This document shows, in pieces, positions 38,336 to 50,981 of a stretch of 64,000 nt of DNA. The stretch is from the NCBI RefSeq assembly GCF_033439725.1, contig NW_026944383.1:4216001-4280000 (forward strand), written 5' to 3'. The notes under the pieces were generated by a model. That model had not been told where the DNA came from. It worked only from the letters and a program-made list of their open reading frames with translations, and ran no database searches. Each line of letters opens with the position of its first letter. Position 1 is the first letter of the stretch. Origin of the DNA: Neurospora tetraspora (taxonomy: Eukaryota; Ascomycota; Sordariomycetes; Sordariales; Sordariaceae). The translations under genes were made by a program, and so were the position numbers.

Positions 38336-38952
38336 TCAACAAACATAACAGCGCCACTAGCGGGAAGACCAAGACCGTTTTCCCTCAGCTGAGCCCTACT
38401 AACCTACAACACCCACCCCGACACCACCAACAACGGCAACAGCATCAAATTCAACCACACCAAGAACCCACATTCCAAAAACAACGATCATCCTCCCTCC
38501 CCTCTACCACCACCACCTCCACCTTAACTCAATTCCCCCTACCACCAACAAACAAATACTCCCACCTCCACTCCCACAGCCTCAAATTCTCTCTACCTGT
38601 GGAAACCATCTACGAAAACCCCGAAGCAGCATCCACCACAACGACAGTCAACTTTTTCGAGAACACACTTGCCGCTACTGCGGCCATGACGGCGACGTCT
38701 AAGCAGCAACACCAACTGGATCTACAGGATCAACAGCAGCAGCAGCAGCAGCAGCAACAACAACAAAATCAATTCATGATACCCCCGCTTTCTCTTCCGG
38801 CTGATAGTCTTTTTGATAATTTGGATTTTGGCGAGTTTGAGGATTGGAGCAGTATTACTAGTACGGTGGTGACGGGGGATGATCGGGCTAGTGGGTTTTC
38901 TGTGCCGGGGGTATTGACGGGATCTGGGGGCGGGAGTTCGGGGGGATGGTGA
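37111..38952 (+). CDS. C2H2 zinc-finger protein with poly-Q tracts
   Basis: Two exons, 37111-37249 and 37313-38952, joined through a 63-bp intron with a CTAAC branch point, giving 592 residues. Three C2H2-like fingers lie between residues 140 and 240: CTFCNVSFQRKFDWKRHEDEFH, then CPDC with paired His, then CGFC with HVARHY. This arrangement is common in uncharacterised fungal zinc-finger proteins. After a helical region (about 245-330) come two Gln tracts, CAG-encoded at about 38300-38336 and 38731-38768, and long His/Gln/Pro/Thr-rich linkers. The C-terminus is acidic then Gly/Ser-rich, possibly an activation domain. Role as a transcription regulator is inferred from domain type. Confidence 0.87.
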
Positions 38953-40712
38953 AAGCAGATGATGGGAAGAAGTGGAAGAGAAGTGGAAATCTTTTGAAAA
39001 TGATGCGATTTGATGAGACAAGATGCAGCCTGGAGAAAGCTATGAGAAACCTATTTTGGGATACTATACTGGATTATACCCCCGCTTTTAGGTTTATGAA
39101 GAAATTTGAACTAGTTTTGACGATGAGCACAACGTGTTCGTTCCCTTCGCATAAGTGAAGTGTGTGTGGTGTTGAACTGTTAAGGTCAGAACTGTGATCT
39201 TCAATCGGCCAGGCAGGCACATCCGTACAATCGGCAGGCGCGTCCCATCCTCTTAATTGCAGGCCAGTCCTTCCTTCCCCTTCTGCCTGCTCCTACCTCT
39301 CGAGGTACTCACCGCGTGGCAAATTCCGAAAATGCGGGTGGGTAGCTCGTGTAGGTCACATATGGGTGTGCGGGTGATCACCAACCTGAAACCGAAACGA
39401 GAGCCAAGTCAGCATCTTTTCAGGTGACTCGATGAAACCAAAATGTCCAAGAATGGGAGTCGACACTCGCTCCCTCAGCCTGATGGCTAAGGTACCTCCA
39501 GTCCTCGGACAAAAGAGGGGGGTATGGCTAACTGTCCCAAATTGTAATATGAGCGGCGTTGACAGATATTCTAACTGTTGCCGGATCCTCGAATTCGTAC
39601 CCCTGTTTTTTATAGAGCACGATGCTTATTCTCCCGATCATAAATTGACCGAAGAACGTCTCAGCACCTCCATTTGATATTCCTTGACCGTTGGTAAACC
39701 TCAAGCGTTCGTAAATCATCAATGCGACGTTGGGAGATTTCAACCATCATCATACGATCCAGTGACTTATCAAGGCAAGTGCGAACGTCTTGAAAATTCG
39801 AGGATTGGGTAACTGTTTGGCTGGACACCCCTCCTCCTCTCGAGCTAGTACGACCTCCGGTACCTCTACGGCTACTACCACTCCACCAACAAGCAAGTAG
39901 CCCGCTGCTGGATGGGATCATGGAACCAGCACGTGTCAAGGTATCGCCACGATATGGGCGGTGCCGTTCTGTCGGAGACCAGACACTGGAACTTCACCTT
40001 CGTTTCAGGTGATGTAACTCTACGTTGGTCGCCACTGCCTTTTCACTTTCTATTTTCTCTCGTTCACGTTTTGCCCATGTGGTCGGTATGGAGTTCGTGG
40101 GGGCGATCGATCGAACTATCGGTGTTTACCTAGCCACTCGACGCTCATACCCAGAGAACGCAGCCGTCATCGATGCAGTGACTGACGTCTCAGGTTGACT
40201 TTGACAAGGCGGGGTTGGGAGTCGGGAGTCTTGGGACTGCTTCGCTGGCGTGACTTCGGTCCCGGGATGGGAGGATTGGTACCGTATCCTCGTGAGGGGT
40301 GATGGCTTCGGGTTTCGTGTTGAGGGGATGGCTTCAAGTGTTGATCTTGGCCTGGCCTTAAGAGGCTGAAAACGAGATTTCGAGTCGCGCTTGCTGTTCG
40401 TGTTAAAGAGCAAAGCAAGACACTGGATAAGGGGGTTCGATATACTGAGTTGGTATAAAATGTCCATGTCCCTTCGAGATTATCACCTGAAGTAACCACC
40501 TAGTCGGTGCCTTGTCAGTCTTTGAGTTCCCCAAATCCCCTGGAGGTACATATATCAAATTCAAGAGAAACATTGAATCCAAGTAAGCAACCCACATTTC
40601 TGCTCGGCGAACCATTTATGAACTGCCCGTCCACTGACAACATTCAAGCCTCAACTGTTCACCTCTCCCCAAAGTCACCCAACCGTCCCTTCCTTGGCCT
40701 TATCCACGACCC
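38953..40712. other. Intergenic region, no gene recognised
   Basis: 1.8 kb with only short frames on both strands and no recognisable domain. Confidence 0.45.
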
Positions 40713-40715
40713 GTG

Positions 40716-41261
40716 ATGTCTCCATCACAAGCCATCCACCCCACAGGGAGCAAAAAGCTCCCAAGGCAAAGGAACAACCACCACCAAAGCGACACCGCCC
40801 AGACCTCCGCCTACTCTGATGCCAGCCAAGATAGACTCCATCATCAACAAAGCCAGCAGCAGCAGCAGCAGCAGCAGAAACAGCTAAGGGACTATATCAA
40901 CACAAACAGGACTAGCAAGCCGACAATATCCCCCATTGAGAGCTGGCTGGGCGAACCTATCCGAGAGCAACCCTGGACTGGTCTCCGTGTCCACCTTCAG
41001 AGAGGGAGAGATTCGCCCAAGTCCCAGTCATTGTCATGGCCGGAGTTGGAGGAGTCACCGGAGCTGGAGCTGGAGGATCTGGACTTGGACCGGGACCTGT
41101 TGCCGTTCTTGACTTCAAGAACATCTTATACGGGCAGCGAATCATTACCTGGGGTTGAGGCATCTTGGTCGTTGCGCTCCTCATGGTATACAGAGTCCTC
41201 TTCGTCGTCATCACAGCCGGAGACTGGGAGCAAAGGAGTGGAAAGGAGACACAGGGTTTGA
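40716..41261 (+). CDS. Small low-complexity hypothetical protein
   Basis: A 181-residue frame from an ATG. It contains a short CAG-encoded Gln run near 40855-40878, an acidic Glu/Leu/Asp segment around residues 115-135 and a Ser-rich C-terminus. No family recognised. The frame and codon pattern are plausible for a gene, but low complexity alone could keep this frame open, so confidence is limited. Confidence 0.4.
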   Translation: MSPSQAIHPTGSKKLPRQRNNHHQSDTAQTSAYSDASQDRLHHQQSQQQQQQQQKQLRDYINTNRTSKPTISPIESWLGEPIREQPWTGLRVHLQRGRDSPKSQSLSWPELEESPELELEDLDLDRDLLPFLTSRTSYTGSESLPGVEASWSLRSSWYTESSSSSSQPETGSKGVERRHRV

Positions 41262-42031
41262 AGAAGAAGACTGCTTGACGGCTACTTTGAGTGTTATTGA
41301 ACGTATTGTAATGGCGGATGATTGGGTGTTTCTTTGAGGTTTCCATATTTTCCTTTTGTTGTAACTCAGTCAGCGGCTGGCCTGCTTTCTTAATCCTTCC
41401 TTCCCTCCCCCCAGAGTCTTTCTACCCTCAAGCACAGAAACTTTCGGTATGCCTCGTCATATATGCAGAAGGGGTATGGATAGACTAAGAACTTACCACT
41501 CATTGAGATCCCACAACATGTATACCATGTATATGCAGCCCGCGCCGCGTCTACAATTCAGGCTATTATCTAATCAACTACCAATGACCTTATTCTCCTC
41601 TCCAATAATCCTAGCTCACCGCGCTGTTGTGGTACCAGAGACGGCTCACAAATATTGAGTTCCCGCACTTCGCTACCAATTCGCTACCGATGACCTGTTG
41701 GACCTTTACGTGACTGGGCCCAGGAATGGCTTCGGACGGATTGCCAATGTTACTTTGCACCCAGAAGTTCGAGCGCTTGCATTAAGTCCGAGCCGAGGGA
41801 TGAACGCGGACTGTAATTGGAAGGGATCAGAAGACCAACGTAGTCATGGTTGACCAGTTGGTCTTTGATAAGTCCTGTAGCGGGTTTTGTTTAGCTTAGA
41901 GGTATATGTGGGCTATACTTGGATGAAGTCTTTCAATGGAGTGTCCAGTGTGTATAAGTATACAAATGAACCCCGAAACCTTTCCACCCAAAACACTGAT
42001 CAAGTCCTGAAGTAACTCCTGTCCCTCAACC
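41262..42031. other. Promoter region of the GMC oxidoreductase gene
   Basis: 770 bp with no supported gene. A TATA-like GTATAAGTATAC lies near 41951-41962, about 75 bases before the ATG. Confidence 0.45.
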
Positions 42032-43946
42032 ATGGCTTTGTCCACACTTCTTCTTTGGATTGGGTTGTCGGTGGGCGTCTTGGCCTCGGGAGCAACCAAA
42101 CCTGATAGCAAAGTATACGACTACGTAAGTACCACTAGCAAAGCCCAGCCCCAGCAAAAGCCGATGTTGCTGACGCTTTTCTCCTCAGATCATCGTCGGC
42201 GGAGGAACCGCAGGAAATGCTTTAGCAACGCGTCTCAGCCAGGGACTTCCCAAGGCCAAGATCCTCGTCATCGAAGCTGGCCCAGCCGCACCCGACGAAG
42301 ACGCCATCAATGTTCCAGGACTCAAAGGAGGAAATCTCGGAGGGAAATATGACTGGAAATTCCCAACCGTACCGCAGGTGGCTCTCAAGAATCGCACCAC
42401 TGTGGTCAACAGGGGCAAAGTCCTCGGCGGTTCGTCCGCCATCAACTTGCTCAGCTGGAACCGAGCGGCGGCTGTCGAGTATGACCAATGGGAAAAGGTT
42501 GGTAACCCGGGATGGAACTGGAAGTCCATGAGCGCCGCCATGACCAAGGCCGAGAACTACACCGGTGGCCCGCCCGGGTCAGGAACAAAAGGACCTGTTC
42601 ACGCCTCTGTGAGCCGGTACGTGCCTGAGCATCAAAAGCTCTTCGTGCCCACGGTAACCGGCGCCCTAGGCATCGCGGAGAATAACAGCTCTCTCCAAGG
42701 GAATCCCATCGGTGTCATGTTCCAGCCTAGCAGCGTCAACCCGACGAACTACGTCCGGTCATACAGCGCCAACGCCTATCTGCCACAAGCGGGACCCAAC
42801 TTGGAAATCCTCGCGAACACGCTCGTCGCCAAGGTCAACCTCAAGAAGCAAATTCGGACCGGCAACACCTACCAAGCGACGGGCGTCACCTTGGCCAACG
42901 GCACCGTCATCCTCGCCTCGCAAGAAGTGATCCTCTCCGCCGGCGCCATCCAGACCCCCAACCTGCTCGAGCGCTCAGGCATCGGCCGCGCCTCAGTCCT
43001 CCGCGCCGCCAATATCACGCAGCTCGTCGACCTCCCCGGCGTCGGCGAGAACTACAACGACCACTTGCGTCTGCAGCTCGTCTACCAGCTCAAGCCCCAG
43101 TACCGCGGCTCCGACCTGCTCAAGTACAACAACACCGCAGCCGCCGAAGAGCTAGCGAAGTGGCGCGCCGGCATCCCCTCCATCATGGACGACAAAGCGG
43201 GCGCCTACGTCTTTGCCAATTGGGAGCAGGTCGCAGGTAAATCTGAAGCTGACCGTCTCGTGGATCTCGCTCGCTCCGTTGCGGCTGCCAGTGACCGCAG
43301 CAGCACAACGGGAAAACCAGGCCTAACAAGCAAACTAACCCTCCTCACCTCCCCCTCCGTCCCCCAAGTAGAAATCATCTTCTCCGACGGCTTTGCCGGC
43401 GGCTACCTCTCGCCCTCCGACCCGCTATACTCCCGGGTCCCAAAACCGCACTTCTTCACCCTCCTCGTCGCCATCCAGCACCCGCTTTCCACGGGGTCAG
43501 TGCACATCAACACCTCCTTTCCCCTCACAGGCAACCCCGTGATAAACCCCAACTACTTATCAAACGAGTACGACATGGCCTCCTGCATAGCCGCTCTCAA
43601 ATTCGCTCGCCGCATAGCCTTGTCCGAGCCCTTGCGGAGTGTATGGGAGAACGAGTACAGCCCGGGGTTGGATGCCGTGAAAACAGATGACGATGATGAG
43701 GTGTGGAGGCGGTATGTGATTAACACAGTGCAAAGTATTTTCCATCCGACCAGCACGGCGGCGATGCTACCGAGACGGCAGGGAGGGGTGGTGGATGGGA
43801 GACTGAAGGTTTATGGGACGGAGGGGTTGAGGGTGGTGGATGCGAGTGTGTTTTCGACGCAGGTTGGGGCGCATGTGCAGACGGCGGTTTATGGGGTGGC
43901 GGAACGGGCGGCGGAGATGGTCAGACGGGATTGGGAGGTGAGGTGA
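42032..43946 (+). CDS. Secreted GMC oxidoreductase (FAD-dependent, AA3-type)
   Basis: Two exons, 42032-42124 and 42189-43946, giving 616 residues. Residues 1-20 form a signal peptide (hydrophobic LLLWIGLSVGVLAS). The FAD-binding GGGTAG lies at about 35-40, followed by VIEAGP. GMC signature 1 (GKVLGGSSAINLLSWNRA) is near 105 and signature 2 (GAIQTPNLLERSGIG) near 282. The catalytic pair appears as FHPTSTAAM near 549 and GAHVQTAVY near 592. Several N-glycosylation sequons support secretion. Length and signatures fit the aryl-alcohol oxidase/glucose dehydrogenase-like AA3_2 group, which oxidises alcohols or sugars and can feed peroxide to lignocellulose or other oxidative reactions. Substrate is not determined. 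It is not part of a visible cluster. Confidence 0.92.
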
Positions 43947-44208
43947 GGTTGATGAAGAGGGAATTGAGGAAGAGGGAGTTGAGGAACTGGATGGTGATGA
44001 GTAAGGGTTGGTTGGCAATACTGGAAGCAACAAAGGCATGTCGTGATATTAATGACATATTTTGTGCATTTTGTAAAAGAGAAGACGGACTTTGTTTGGA
44101 AGAGAGAAAGCTGGTGGTTTGCGGAAGGGCCAACGTACCTAGTCTCCACAGTAGGTAGCTCGGACCATATAGGCACTCGCTTCTTTCGAAAGTTTCAACC
44201 AACAAAAC

Positions 44209-44280
44209 AGCTGCATGGCGCAGCGGAAGCGCGCCGGGCTCATAACCCGGAGGTCACTCGATCGAAACGAGTTGCAGCTA
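44209..44280 (+). tRNA. Initiator tRNA-Met (anticodon CAT)
   Basis: 72 bases, no intron. The acceptor stem pairs AGCTGCA with TGCAGCT and has discriminator A. The anticodon CAT is at 44241-44243 in a GC-rich stem of the initiator type. The T-loop reads ATCGAAA instead of the usual TTC-type sequence, a known mark of fungal initiator tRNAs. A long T-run follows from about 44291, fitting RNA polymerase III termination. Its anticodon arm matches the copia primer-binding site at 10551-10564. Confidence 0.97.
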
Positions 44281-45336
44281 CACAACAACTTCTTTTTTTC
44301 ATTTTTCTTTCAATACGAACGGCTTCTGTTTCCCAAGTCTCTTTTCTTATCTTTTTTTCTCTGCCTTTTCTGACCACGCAATATCCTAAACCCTTACCCA
44401 GTCACATCTCGAATCTCATTCGACATTGGACGAGGACCCCGACGCCCTGCTTCATGCGCGCTGCGCGCGCTGCAGACATGGATGGCACCGGCTGCACGAT
44501 TACCTCTAGCGCGGATGGGGGACCTCTTCCGCTTGGTCGCTCCTTGGCGAGTAACATGATGATGAGGGGCAGCTTTCAGGTGATGCTGTTTTGATACCAC
44601 CCTTTCGTCTTTTATCTGATCCGGTTATCGGGAGATATCTTGCATTGTTTGAGGCGGGTTTCTGTGTTTTCGTAAGTCTGTGATGGCAGTATATAGAGAA
44701 GGCTTTCCGGCTCCTCAACAAGCTCATGAACACAGATCAAAAGTACATGGCCAGCATGATCTTGATGAGCGGCAGTGCACCCTCAACATCAGCAAATCGA
44801 GAGCAAATGGGGCAATACGAAAAGCAGGAATCCCGCACCAGCGGAGTGCCATTGGAGTGGGGGAAGAGCTCGCTACGGCTGTGGTTGGTTGGCGCCTGGT
44901 TTTCACATTGCAGTAGACCAAGACATGAATGGTATGCTGCTCCAAGGGTTCGGATCCCGCTTGTGATTGTGAGTGGGTGGTGTGGTGCTTCAAAGATAAA
45001 GAAGAGGCAAGCAAAGTTCATGAGACCCCTGAAAAGGCATGTATCTTCCGCTCTCCCGTCTCTTAATTCCTCTTTTCTGTTTTCTTCCACCCACATGATG
45101 CATCGCGGAAAGCTGCTGCGGAGAGAGCTCTAGAGAATCGAAGAACGAAAACCGAAGAAATCGGTGGTTTCGTGTGACGCCGGAATAAAAAGAGTCTCAA
45201 CCACTTGTACAAGAGGTGGTTACACGAAACGCGCGACGTCCTATCTCGACCTCCAATACAGCCTGTAAACAACTGGGCAATCCAAAGAAAAACATATCCA
45301 ATATCAAGGCCGGAAAGCTGGGACGAAGCAGACGGG
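44281..45336. other. Intergenic region between the tRNA and the transporter gene
   Basis: About 1 kb. The pol III T-run terminator lies at the left end. No gene seen in the rest. Confidence 0.5.
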
Positions 45337-48167
45337 ATGGATGCTCCAACAACAGGCCCTGCCCATGCAGATGCAAACTCTGACCCACCAGACGCTGCCA
45401 TCATCCCAACTTCAAAACAACAGGACAATCCTCGTCACGATGAAGAAACAACAACAGCATCCGCCGCCGCCGAGTCCAGCCTGTTTTCCAAGGCCATTCT
45501 CTGGTCGCAGTCGCAGTGGCAGCCGCAATCGACGACGACGCCTGGCAGGTCCGGCAGTAGACCACGACGACCGCCATCCTCCTCCTCCGGTTCCGCTTCT
45601 CCGCACCGAATAACACCAAGCACAACACCCCCCCACGACGACAACGAAGTGAATTACTATCATCCTACAACTACCACCGGATTTGACGATCGCGGCCATT
45701 ACAGCCACCGTCGCCTACCTGCGTATTCTCATGACACCACCTTCGGCTTCACTCAACCAGACATCAACGCCACCATGTCGCTTCTCATAGCAGTCGCCAA
45801 AGCTGCCCAGTTTACCGATGCCTTCTTGACCGGTCTCTTGGTCCCTCTTATCCCGACGATTCTGGAGACCAGGGCGGGAGTACACCACAAGCATGGTATG
45901 TTCGATTCAAAGCCAATTGCGCCTTTGATAAGAAGACATCATCGGGCTGACCTTTTTTCTTCCTCCGCTTTTCAGTGCAGTTTTGGACATCGATCCTTAT
46001 CTCAACGTATGGTGGCGCATTCGCAGCTGTATCTTGTAAGTCGCTAACTAACCTCTCCATCCGGCGACACAAGCCTTGCCCGTGTAGGTGATACTGACAA
46101 TTTTGCTCTGTTTGTTCAGCATTCGTCCCCCACCTAACCCGCCAAGGCCCTCTTCTTTGGGTCCTCCTCTTCGGCGGCCTTGGTCTAGCAGCGGGCTCCT
46201 TTGTCCTGTTGCAATTCCACTCCAACCTATTCTTCCTTGTCCTCTCCCGTGCCCTACATGGTATCGCAGGTGTGGCGATCGCGAGAGCTAGCTCCAGCTT
46301 GGTCGCCGGTGTGGTCTCGGTCTGCAGCGAAGACGAGGAGGATGAAGACGACGACGGAACCACTGCTGTCGACGTGTTGACGTGGATGACCCCGGCGTTT
46401 ATCCAGAGTTTTGCCATTTCGGTCGCGCCGACGTCCGCGGGATTGCTGCATGGTTTCTTTGGCGGGCAAGCGGCCGTGTTTACGCTGGCTTACGCGGTTA
46501 TTGCTTTGACGGTTGTGTTTGGAGGTCTCGTGGCGGTGGTAACGCCGCCGGGCAGGTGTCCTAGGACAAGAGGCGATCGACATGAGGCAGAGGGGCTTCT
46601 TGCTTCTCAGGAAGACTCTCAAAATTATGGGACTCTTTCCTCCCGTGGAGGGTATTCCTCGAGAGAAGTATCTCCCGGTCACGTCTCCCGTCAATCGACA
46701 AGACGACCCAGTTTAGCGGCCTCCGAAGTCACTGTCCCTCAGGAGGGAGTGCTAACCCCCGCCGCTTTGCGCCTCATTGTGCCCATGGGAGGATACATCG
46801 CTCTCAGTCTCATCGGTTCAGCGCTACAAAGTGTGCTTCCGATTTTCGTGCAGCGAACATTCGACTGGCCCATGGCCGCCAGCGGCTTTGTCTTCGTTCC
46901 CCTTTCGGCTCCGGCTGCTTTGGTCGGCCTCTTAACGACCCCGCTTACGACTCGGTACTCGCAGGCTTCTCGGTTGCTAACATCATTTGGTTTCATCGCG
47001 GCTGCTCCGGCTTTTACTTGCTTGGGCGGGTTGACTCAGAACAAGATGACTGTTCAGACGGCACTACTGGCTACCCTTGGCTGGATCTCTGTAGCCTTCG
47101 GTCTCTGCGGCGAGCCGCTCGTGAAAGAGATTATTGATGCGGTCGCAGGTGGAGAGGATGTCATTGAGATGGGAGGCCTGTCAACAAGCGCAGCAAAGGC
47201 TGAGAGTCTGCCCAGTCTCGCCAATGCCTGGGGCAGTTTCGTTGGTCCGCTTCTTGCTGCAACCGTCATGGGAGTTTCCGGGTGGGGAGGGCTGACCACA
47301 ACATTTTCATGGGTGTGTGGGTGCGCTGGACTGACCGCGTTGTTCTTCTTGGGCGGGTTGCTTACCGATGCAGATTTTGAGAGCGCTGGAACATCGTCAG
47401 CAGATTCCTCCGACGAGGAGGCAGCACCTTTGTTGCAGGACAAGGGTGATCCGCCCGACACGTCGCCTTACTACCAAGATCCCCATACAAGCCAGAATGG
47501 GGGTCTTGGTAAACTTCAGCAAAACGGAATCCTCCATGCCCCCAAAACGGAGCAGAGCAACATGACATCGGGATCGAGCAGCTCCTCGGCTACCAAGGCC
47601 CGCCGCCGAAACTTCAGCGTAGGCAACTTCTCCCTCGCCACAACCACGCAGTCCACTCTGCCACCAGGCGAAAGCTTCCAGTCAGACGACTCAGCATCAT
47701 CCAACGTCCGCTTTCAAGCATCCTTCGAGACCGACTTGCCGATCCCGACCCGTCTTCAGAACCCCGAGCGTCGCCTTCTTATGAAGATGGTTCCTCACCT
47801 GCCGGGAACAGATCCGCTGCTGGCTTCTGGAAACCGCTACGCGGTCGACCACTCCTCCGAACAGTCGAACGAGAACGGCGATGAAGAATCTATGGGCCCA
47901 AAAAGCAAGAAGCACGTGGTGGTATTTGAAGAGGGCGCGGCCCCGCCTGAGCTGCTCCGAAGCCGACCGCATTATATCGTAGCCATCAACCGCGATGGTT
48001 CACCAGAGATATTGTCGACGGCTGATCCGAAGTTACATGATCATGCGATGCACATCACGGAGGAGACGACAGACGAAACGGCCGAGCAAGAACTACCGGA
48101 GGGGTCGAGGCGGTACGTGGTGGTCTTGCTGAACGAAGGTGAGACGGGGCTGGAAGTAACTGACTGA
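45337..48167 (+). CDS. Major facilitator superfamily transporter with long hydrophilic tails
   Basis: Three exons, 45337-45895, 45976-46035 and 46120-48167, giving 888 residues. The first 145 residues are polar (Thr, Ser, Pro, His). The first membrane helix, at about 147-175 (FTDAFLTGLLVPLIPTILETR), resembles helix 1 of MFS drug/vesicular-amine-type transporters. About five more helices lead to a central charged loop of some 85 residues (Arg/Ser-rich), then a second set of helices ending near residue 620 at ALFFLGGLL. The remaining 265 residues are cytoplasmic-type, Ser/Glu-rich. The tails are long for an MFS protein and could be regulatory. Substrate unknown. Proton-coupled transport in the plasma or vacuolar membrane is expected from the family. 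Confidence 0.87.
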
Positions 48168-48881
48168 GTCTGAATGCCGGGATTCGGTCAGCGCGAGCCC
48201 AAGTCAGATCCGAAAGAATAGCAGTTGATAAGAGGAGGATACATACCCGGGGCGGAGAAGGATAAGGCCCTCGTTGTTTCTAGGTTACGGTTTCTGCGTT
48301 TGCATTGTTCGCTCGGGGTTCGGTCGTTTTGGGTGTATCGCAATGCATGTTGGATTTCTTCGTCATCTTACCGCCATGTTTTCATTTCCGCATCTGTCGT
48401 CTTTCTGTTTGCATCATGTTAGCCAGCAAGATACCTTCAACTTGACAATCCAAGAGTTTGATATCCACGTTGACAAAGCACCTTGATGACCCCTCATGTG
48501 ATTGGGCAATCGTTCTTGCGTGCCCGGCAGCTCAGGGACTGCCCGGCTTCCCCTGTTTAGTTGATTTACAGTGGGATGGTAATCGGTGGGGTGCGGGGTG
48601 TTAGCGTTCCGGCCTGCTGATCCGCTAAACCTTAACACCGAGGTTGGACCTTGAACCTTATCAATGCCTGCCGCAGCTGCATGTCCGGGTAGCTTCGATT
48701 CGGGAACCTTCAAGACTGGGAGCATCTTCCTCCCGTTGTCATCTTTTTTTTCCTCAGCAGCATTCCCACTTTCTTCATCCACGTTCAGAAGCTACACGAT
48801 ATCGAATACCCTGCCCTTGTGTACCTGCTATAAATAGTTTGATAGTCAAATTGTTCACCGGATTTACCGCCAACACGCGCA
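48168..48881. other. Intergenic region upstream of spt8
   Basis: About 700 bp, no gene seen. A TATA-like CTATAAATAG lies near 48829-48838, about 45 bases before the spt8 start. Confidence 0.45.
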
Positions 48882-50981
48882 ATGGACGAAGACGATCGAG
48901 AATATGGCAGCTCCGACAACGAGCAGGACGAGCTCATGGAGGACGCCGATGACGCCGAGAACGACACCTACGGCGAAGACTTTAACGAAGACGACGAGGA
49001 AGAACAAGAAGAGCAAGACGAACCCGAGCGGGATCCAGAACCCGAACCGGAAGCAGAACCCTTTGACGAATCCCAAGCACAAAACTCCCACGACCCAAAC
49101 GCACCCGACCAAGCCACGTCCCAAACAGCTAGACGCGTCTCCGCGACACCCTCAGGGTCAGGATCAGGGGCGAAATGGCGACCAACGATAAGACCAGAAT
49201 ACATCACAGCTTCCACTTACGACATCGTGCCTACCATGGCTGCTCCACAAGCCACCAGCATCAACGCCATAGCCGTCACCCCCGACATGCGCTACTGGTT
49301 GACGGGCGGATCTGATGGCTACATCCGAAAGTTTGACGGTATCGGCACCATCAATGGCAAGCAGCAACTCACGGTCGCCCAGAAACACCCATTTGTCGAC
49401 AGTGTTGTCAAGTCGGGAGTGCTTATGAGCTATTGGGACAACCAGGAGTGGACAGGACAGAACACTAGAGATGACGACAGGATCCTGTCTCCGGTGTACA
49501 GTTTGGCAGTCCACCGACAAGCCTTATGGGCACTGAGTGGCTTAGAAAGCGGTGGTATCAACTTACAGAGCGTGAGACATGATGAGGGAAAGAGGATACA
49601 CTGCTTGCGGACGAATGGCCACACCAATGCCGTTAGTGTGTTACAACTGGCGCCCGACGAGAAGAGTGTGCTAAGCGGAAGTTGGGACAAGACGGTGCTT
49701 GACTGGGACCTCAACGATGGGTCGGTCATACGGCGGTTTGAGGGCAGCGGTGGACAGATATCGGCTATCGAGCTACGACCGACTTCGGGTGCCCCGATCC
49801 CAGCCGAGGCTAGCGATCCCGAGATTATCACGGATACTTTCGAGAGTAACAACTCGAAGCCAGTTATGAACGGCTTTTTCTCGAACGGGGCAAATGGAGA
49901 CATGGATATGACGGGCCAAGCCAGCGCGAACGACGGGGATGCGAATGATGTCCCATCCCCAGAACACGAGTCGCTGTTCGGTAGTCCCGCTGGCTCTCTA
50001 TTCGGGGACAACGAAACAATAGGCGGTGGGAATGCCTTTGGGGATGATGAAGACGACAATGAGTTTTCCAGAGCTATGGGCATGGAACTCAAGGAGGAAC
50101 AGAACAACCAAGGGCACACCGACGACTTCCCCATGGGCGACGCCGAACCTTTAACGGACACCAACGCTGCCCAGGGACCCGGGCCTGCTGCCAACGGGCC
50201 AGCCGAAAACGGGACCATAAACATGGACATATCTAACGGTGATTCCAGCCACACAATGTCAGACTTTGGACACCAAGCAGCCGCAATCCCCGAACAACAA
50301 AACCAACAACAACAACAACCACAACAAGACCAGAACCCCGTCTCCCAAACCGACCACGAACCCATCCCCTTCGAGCCCGTCGCCCCCGCCACCCCCAGCA
50401 TGGTCTTCAACACGGCCCCTTCTCCCGCTCCGCAAAACGACGACACCCAAACGGCCCCCAACATCTTTATGGCCGCCTCCATCGACGGCACCATCCGCAT
50501 CTGGGACCGGCGCGTCCCCGACCCCGTCGCCCGCATCGGTAACCGCCGTGGCGTCCCCCCTTGGTGCATGGGCGCCTGCTGGTCCGTCGACGGCAACTGG
50601 ATCTACGCCGGCCGACGCAACGGCACAGTCGAAGAATTCAGCATCCACAAGGCTCGGGGCGGGTGGCAGCCCGAGCGTACCCTCAAGTTTCCCAACGGCA
50701 GCGGAGCAGTCAGCTGCGTGCGGCCCATGGCGAACGGGCGACACATTATTTGCGCGTCGCACGATATTCTGCGGCTGTGGGACCTTCAGGGCGAGACGCA
50801 AGCGACGAAGCACTCAAAAGTGCCGTTTGTGGTTGTCCCCGGTCCGCCCAAGGCGGGCGTCATTTCAAGTCTGTATATCGATCCGACGAGCAGGATCATG
50901 ATTTCCGCGGCGGGTACGAGGGGGTGGGATGGCACGTCGACGGAGGTGTTGATTGGGTATGAGATTTCGCCGGTGAAGTAG
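48882..50981 (+). CDS. spt8: SAGA complex subunit Spt8 (WD40)
   Basis: A single 699-residue frame. The N-terminal 85 residues are strongly acidic, as in yeast Spt8. The Spt8-type block YDIVPTMAAPQATSINAIA, near residue 112, opens the WD40 region, followed by WLTGGSDGYIRKFD and HPFVDSVVKSGVLMSYW. Further WD units are near 240-300 (SVLSGSWDKTVLDWDLNDG) and 525-690 (ASIDGTIRIWDRR). Between them lies a low-complexity insert of about 220 residues, Asp/Asn/Gln/Pro-rich, which probably loops out of the propeller. Spt8 binds TBP and helps SAGA deliver it to promoters. No intron is needed. Confidence 0.9.
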   Translation: MDEDDREYGSSDNEQDELMEDADDAENDTYGEDFNEDDEEEQEEQDEPERDPEPEPEAEPFDESQAQNSHDPNAPDQATSQTARRVSATPSGSGSGAKWRPTIRPEYITASTYDIVPTMAAPQATSINAIAVTPDMRYWLTGGSDGYIRKFDGIGTINGKQQLTVAQKHPFVDSVVKSGVLMSYWDNQEWTGQNTRDDDRILSPVYSLAVHRQALWALSGLESGGINLQSVRHDEGKRIHCLRTNGHTNAVSVLQLAPDEKSVLSGSWDKTVLDWDLNDGSVIRRFEGSGGQISAIELRPTSGAPIPAEASDPEIITDTFESNNSKPVMNGFFSNGANGDMDMTGQASANDGDANDVPSPEHESLFGSPAGSLFGDNETIGGGNAFGDDEDDNEFSRAMGMELKEEQNNQGHTDDFPMGDAEPLTDTNAAQGPGPAANGPAENGTINMDISNGDSSHTMSDFGHQAAAIPEQQNQQQQQPQQDQNPVSQTDHEPIPFEPVAPATPSMVFNTAPSPAPQNDDTQTAPNIFMAASIDGTIRIWDRRVPDPVARIGNRRGVPPWCMGACWSVDGNWIYAGRRNGTVEEFSIHKARGGWQPERTLKFPNGSGAVSCVRPMANGRHIICASHDILRLWDLQGETQATKHSKVPFVVVPGPPKAGVISSLYIDPTSRIMISAAGTRGWDGTSTEVLIGYEISPVK

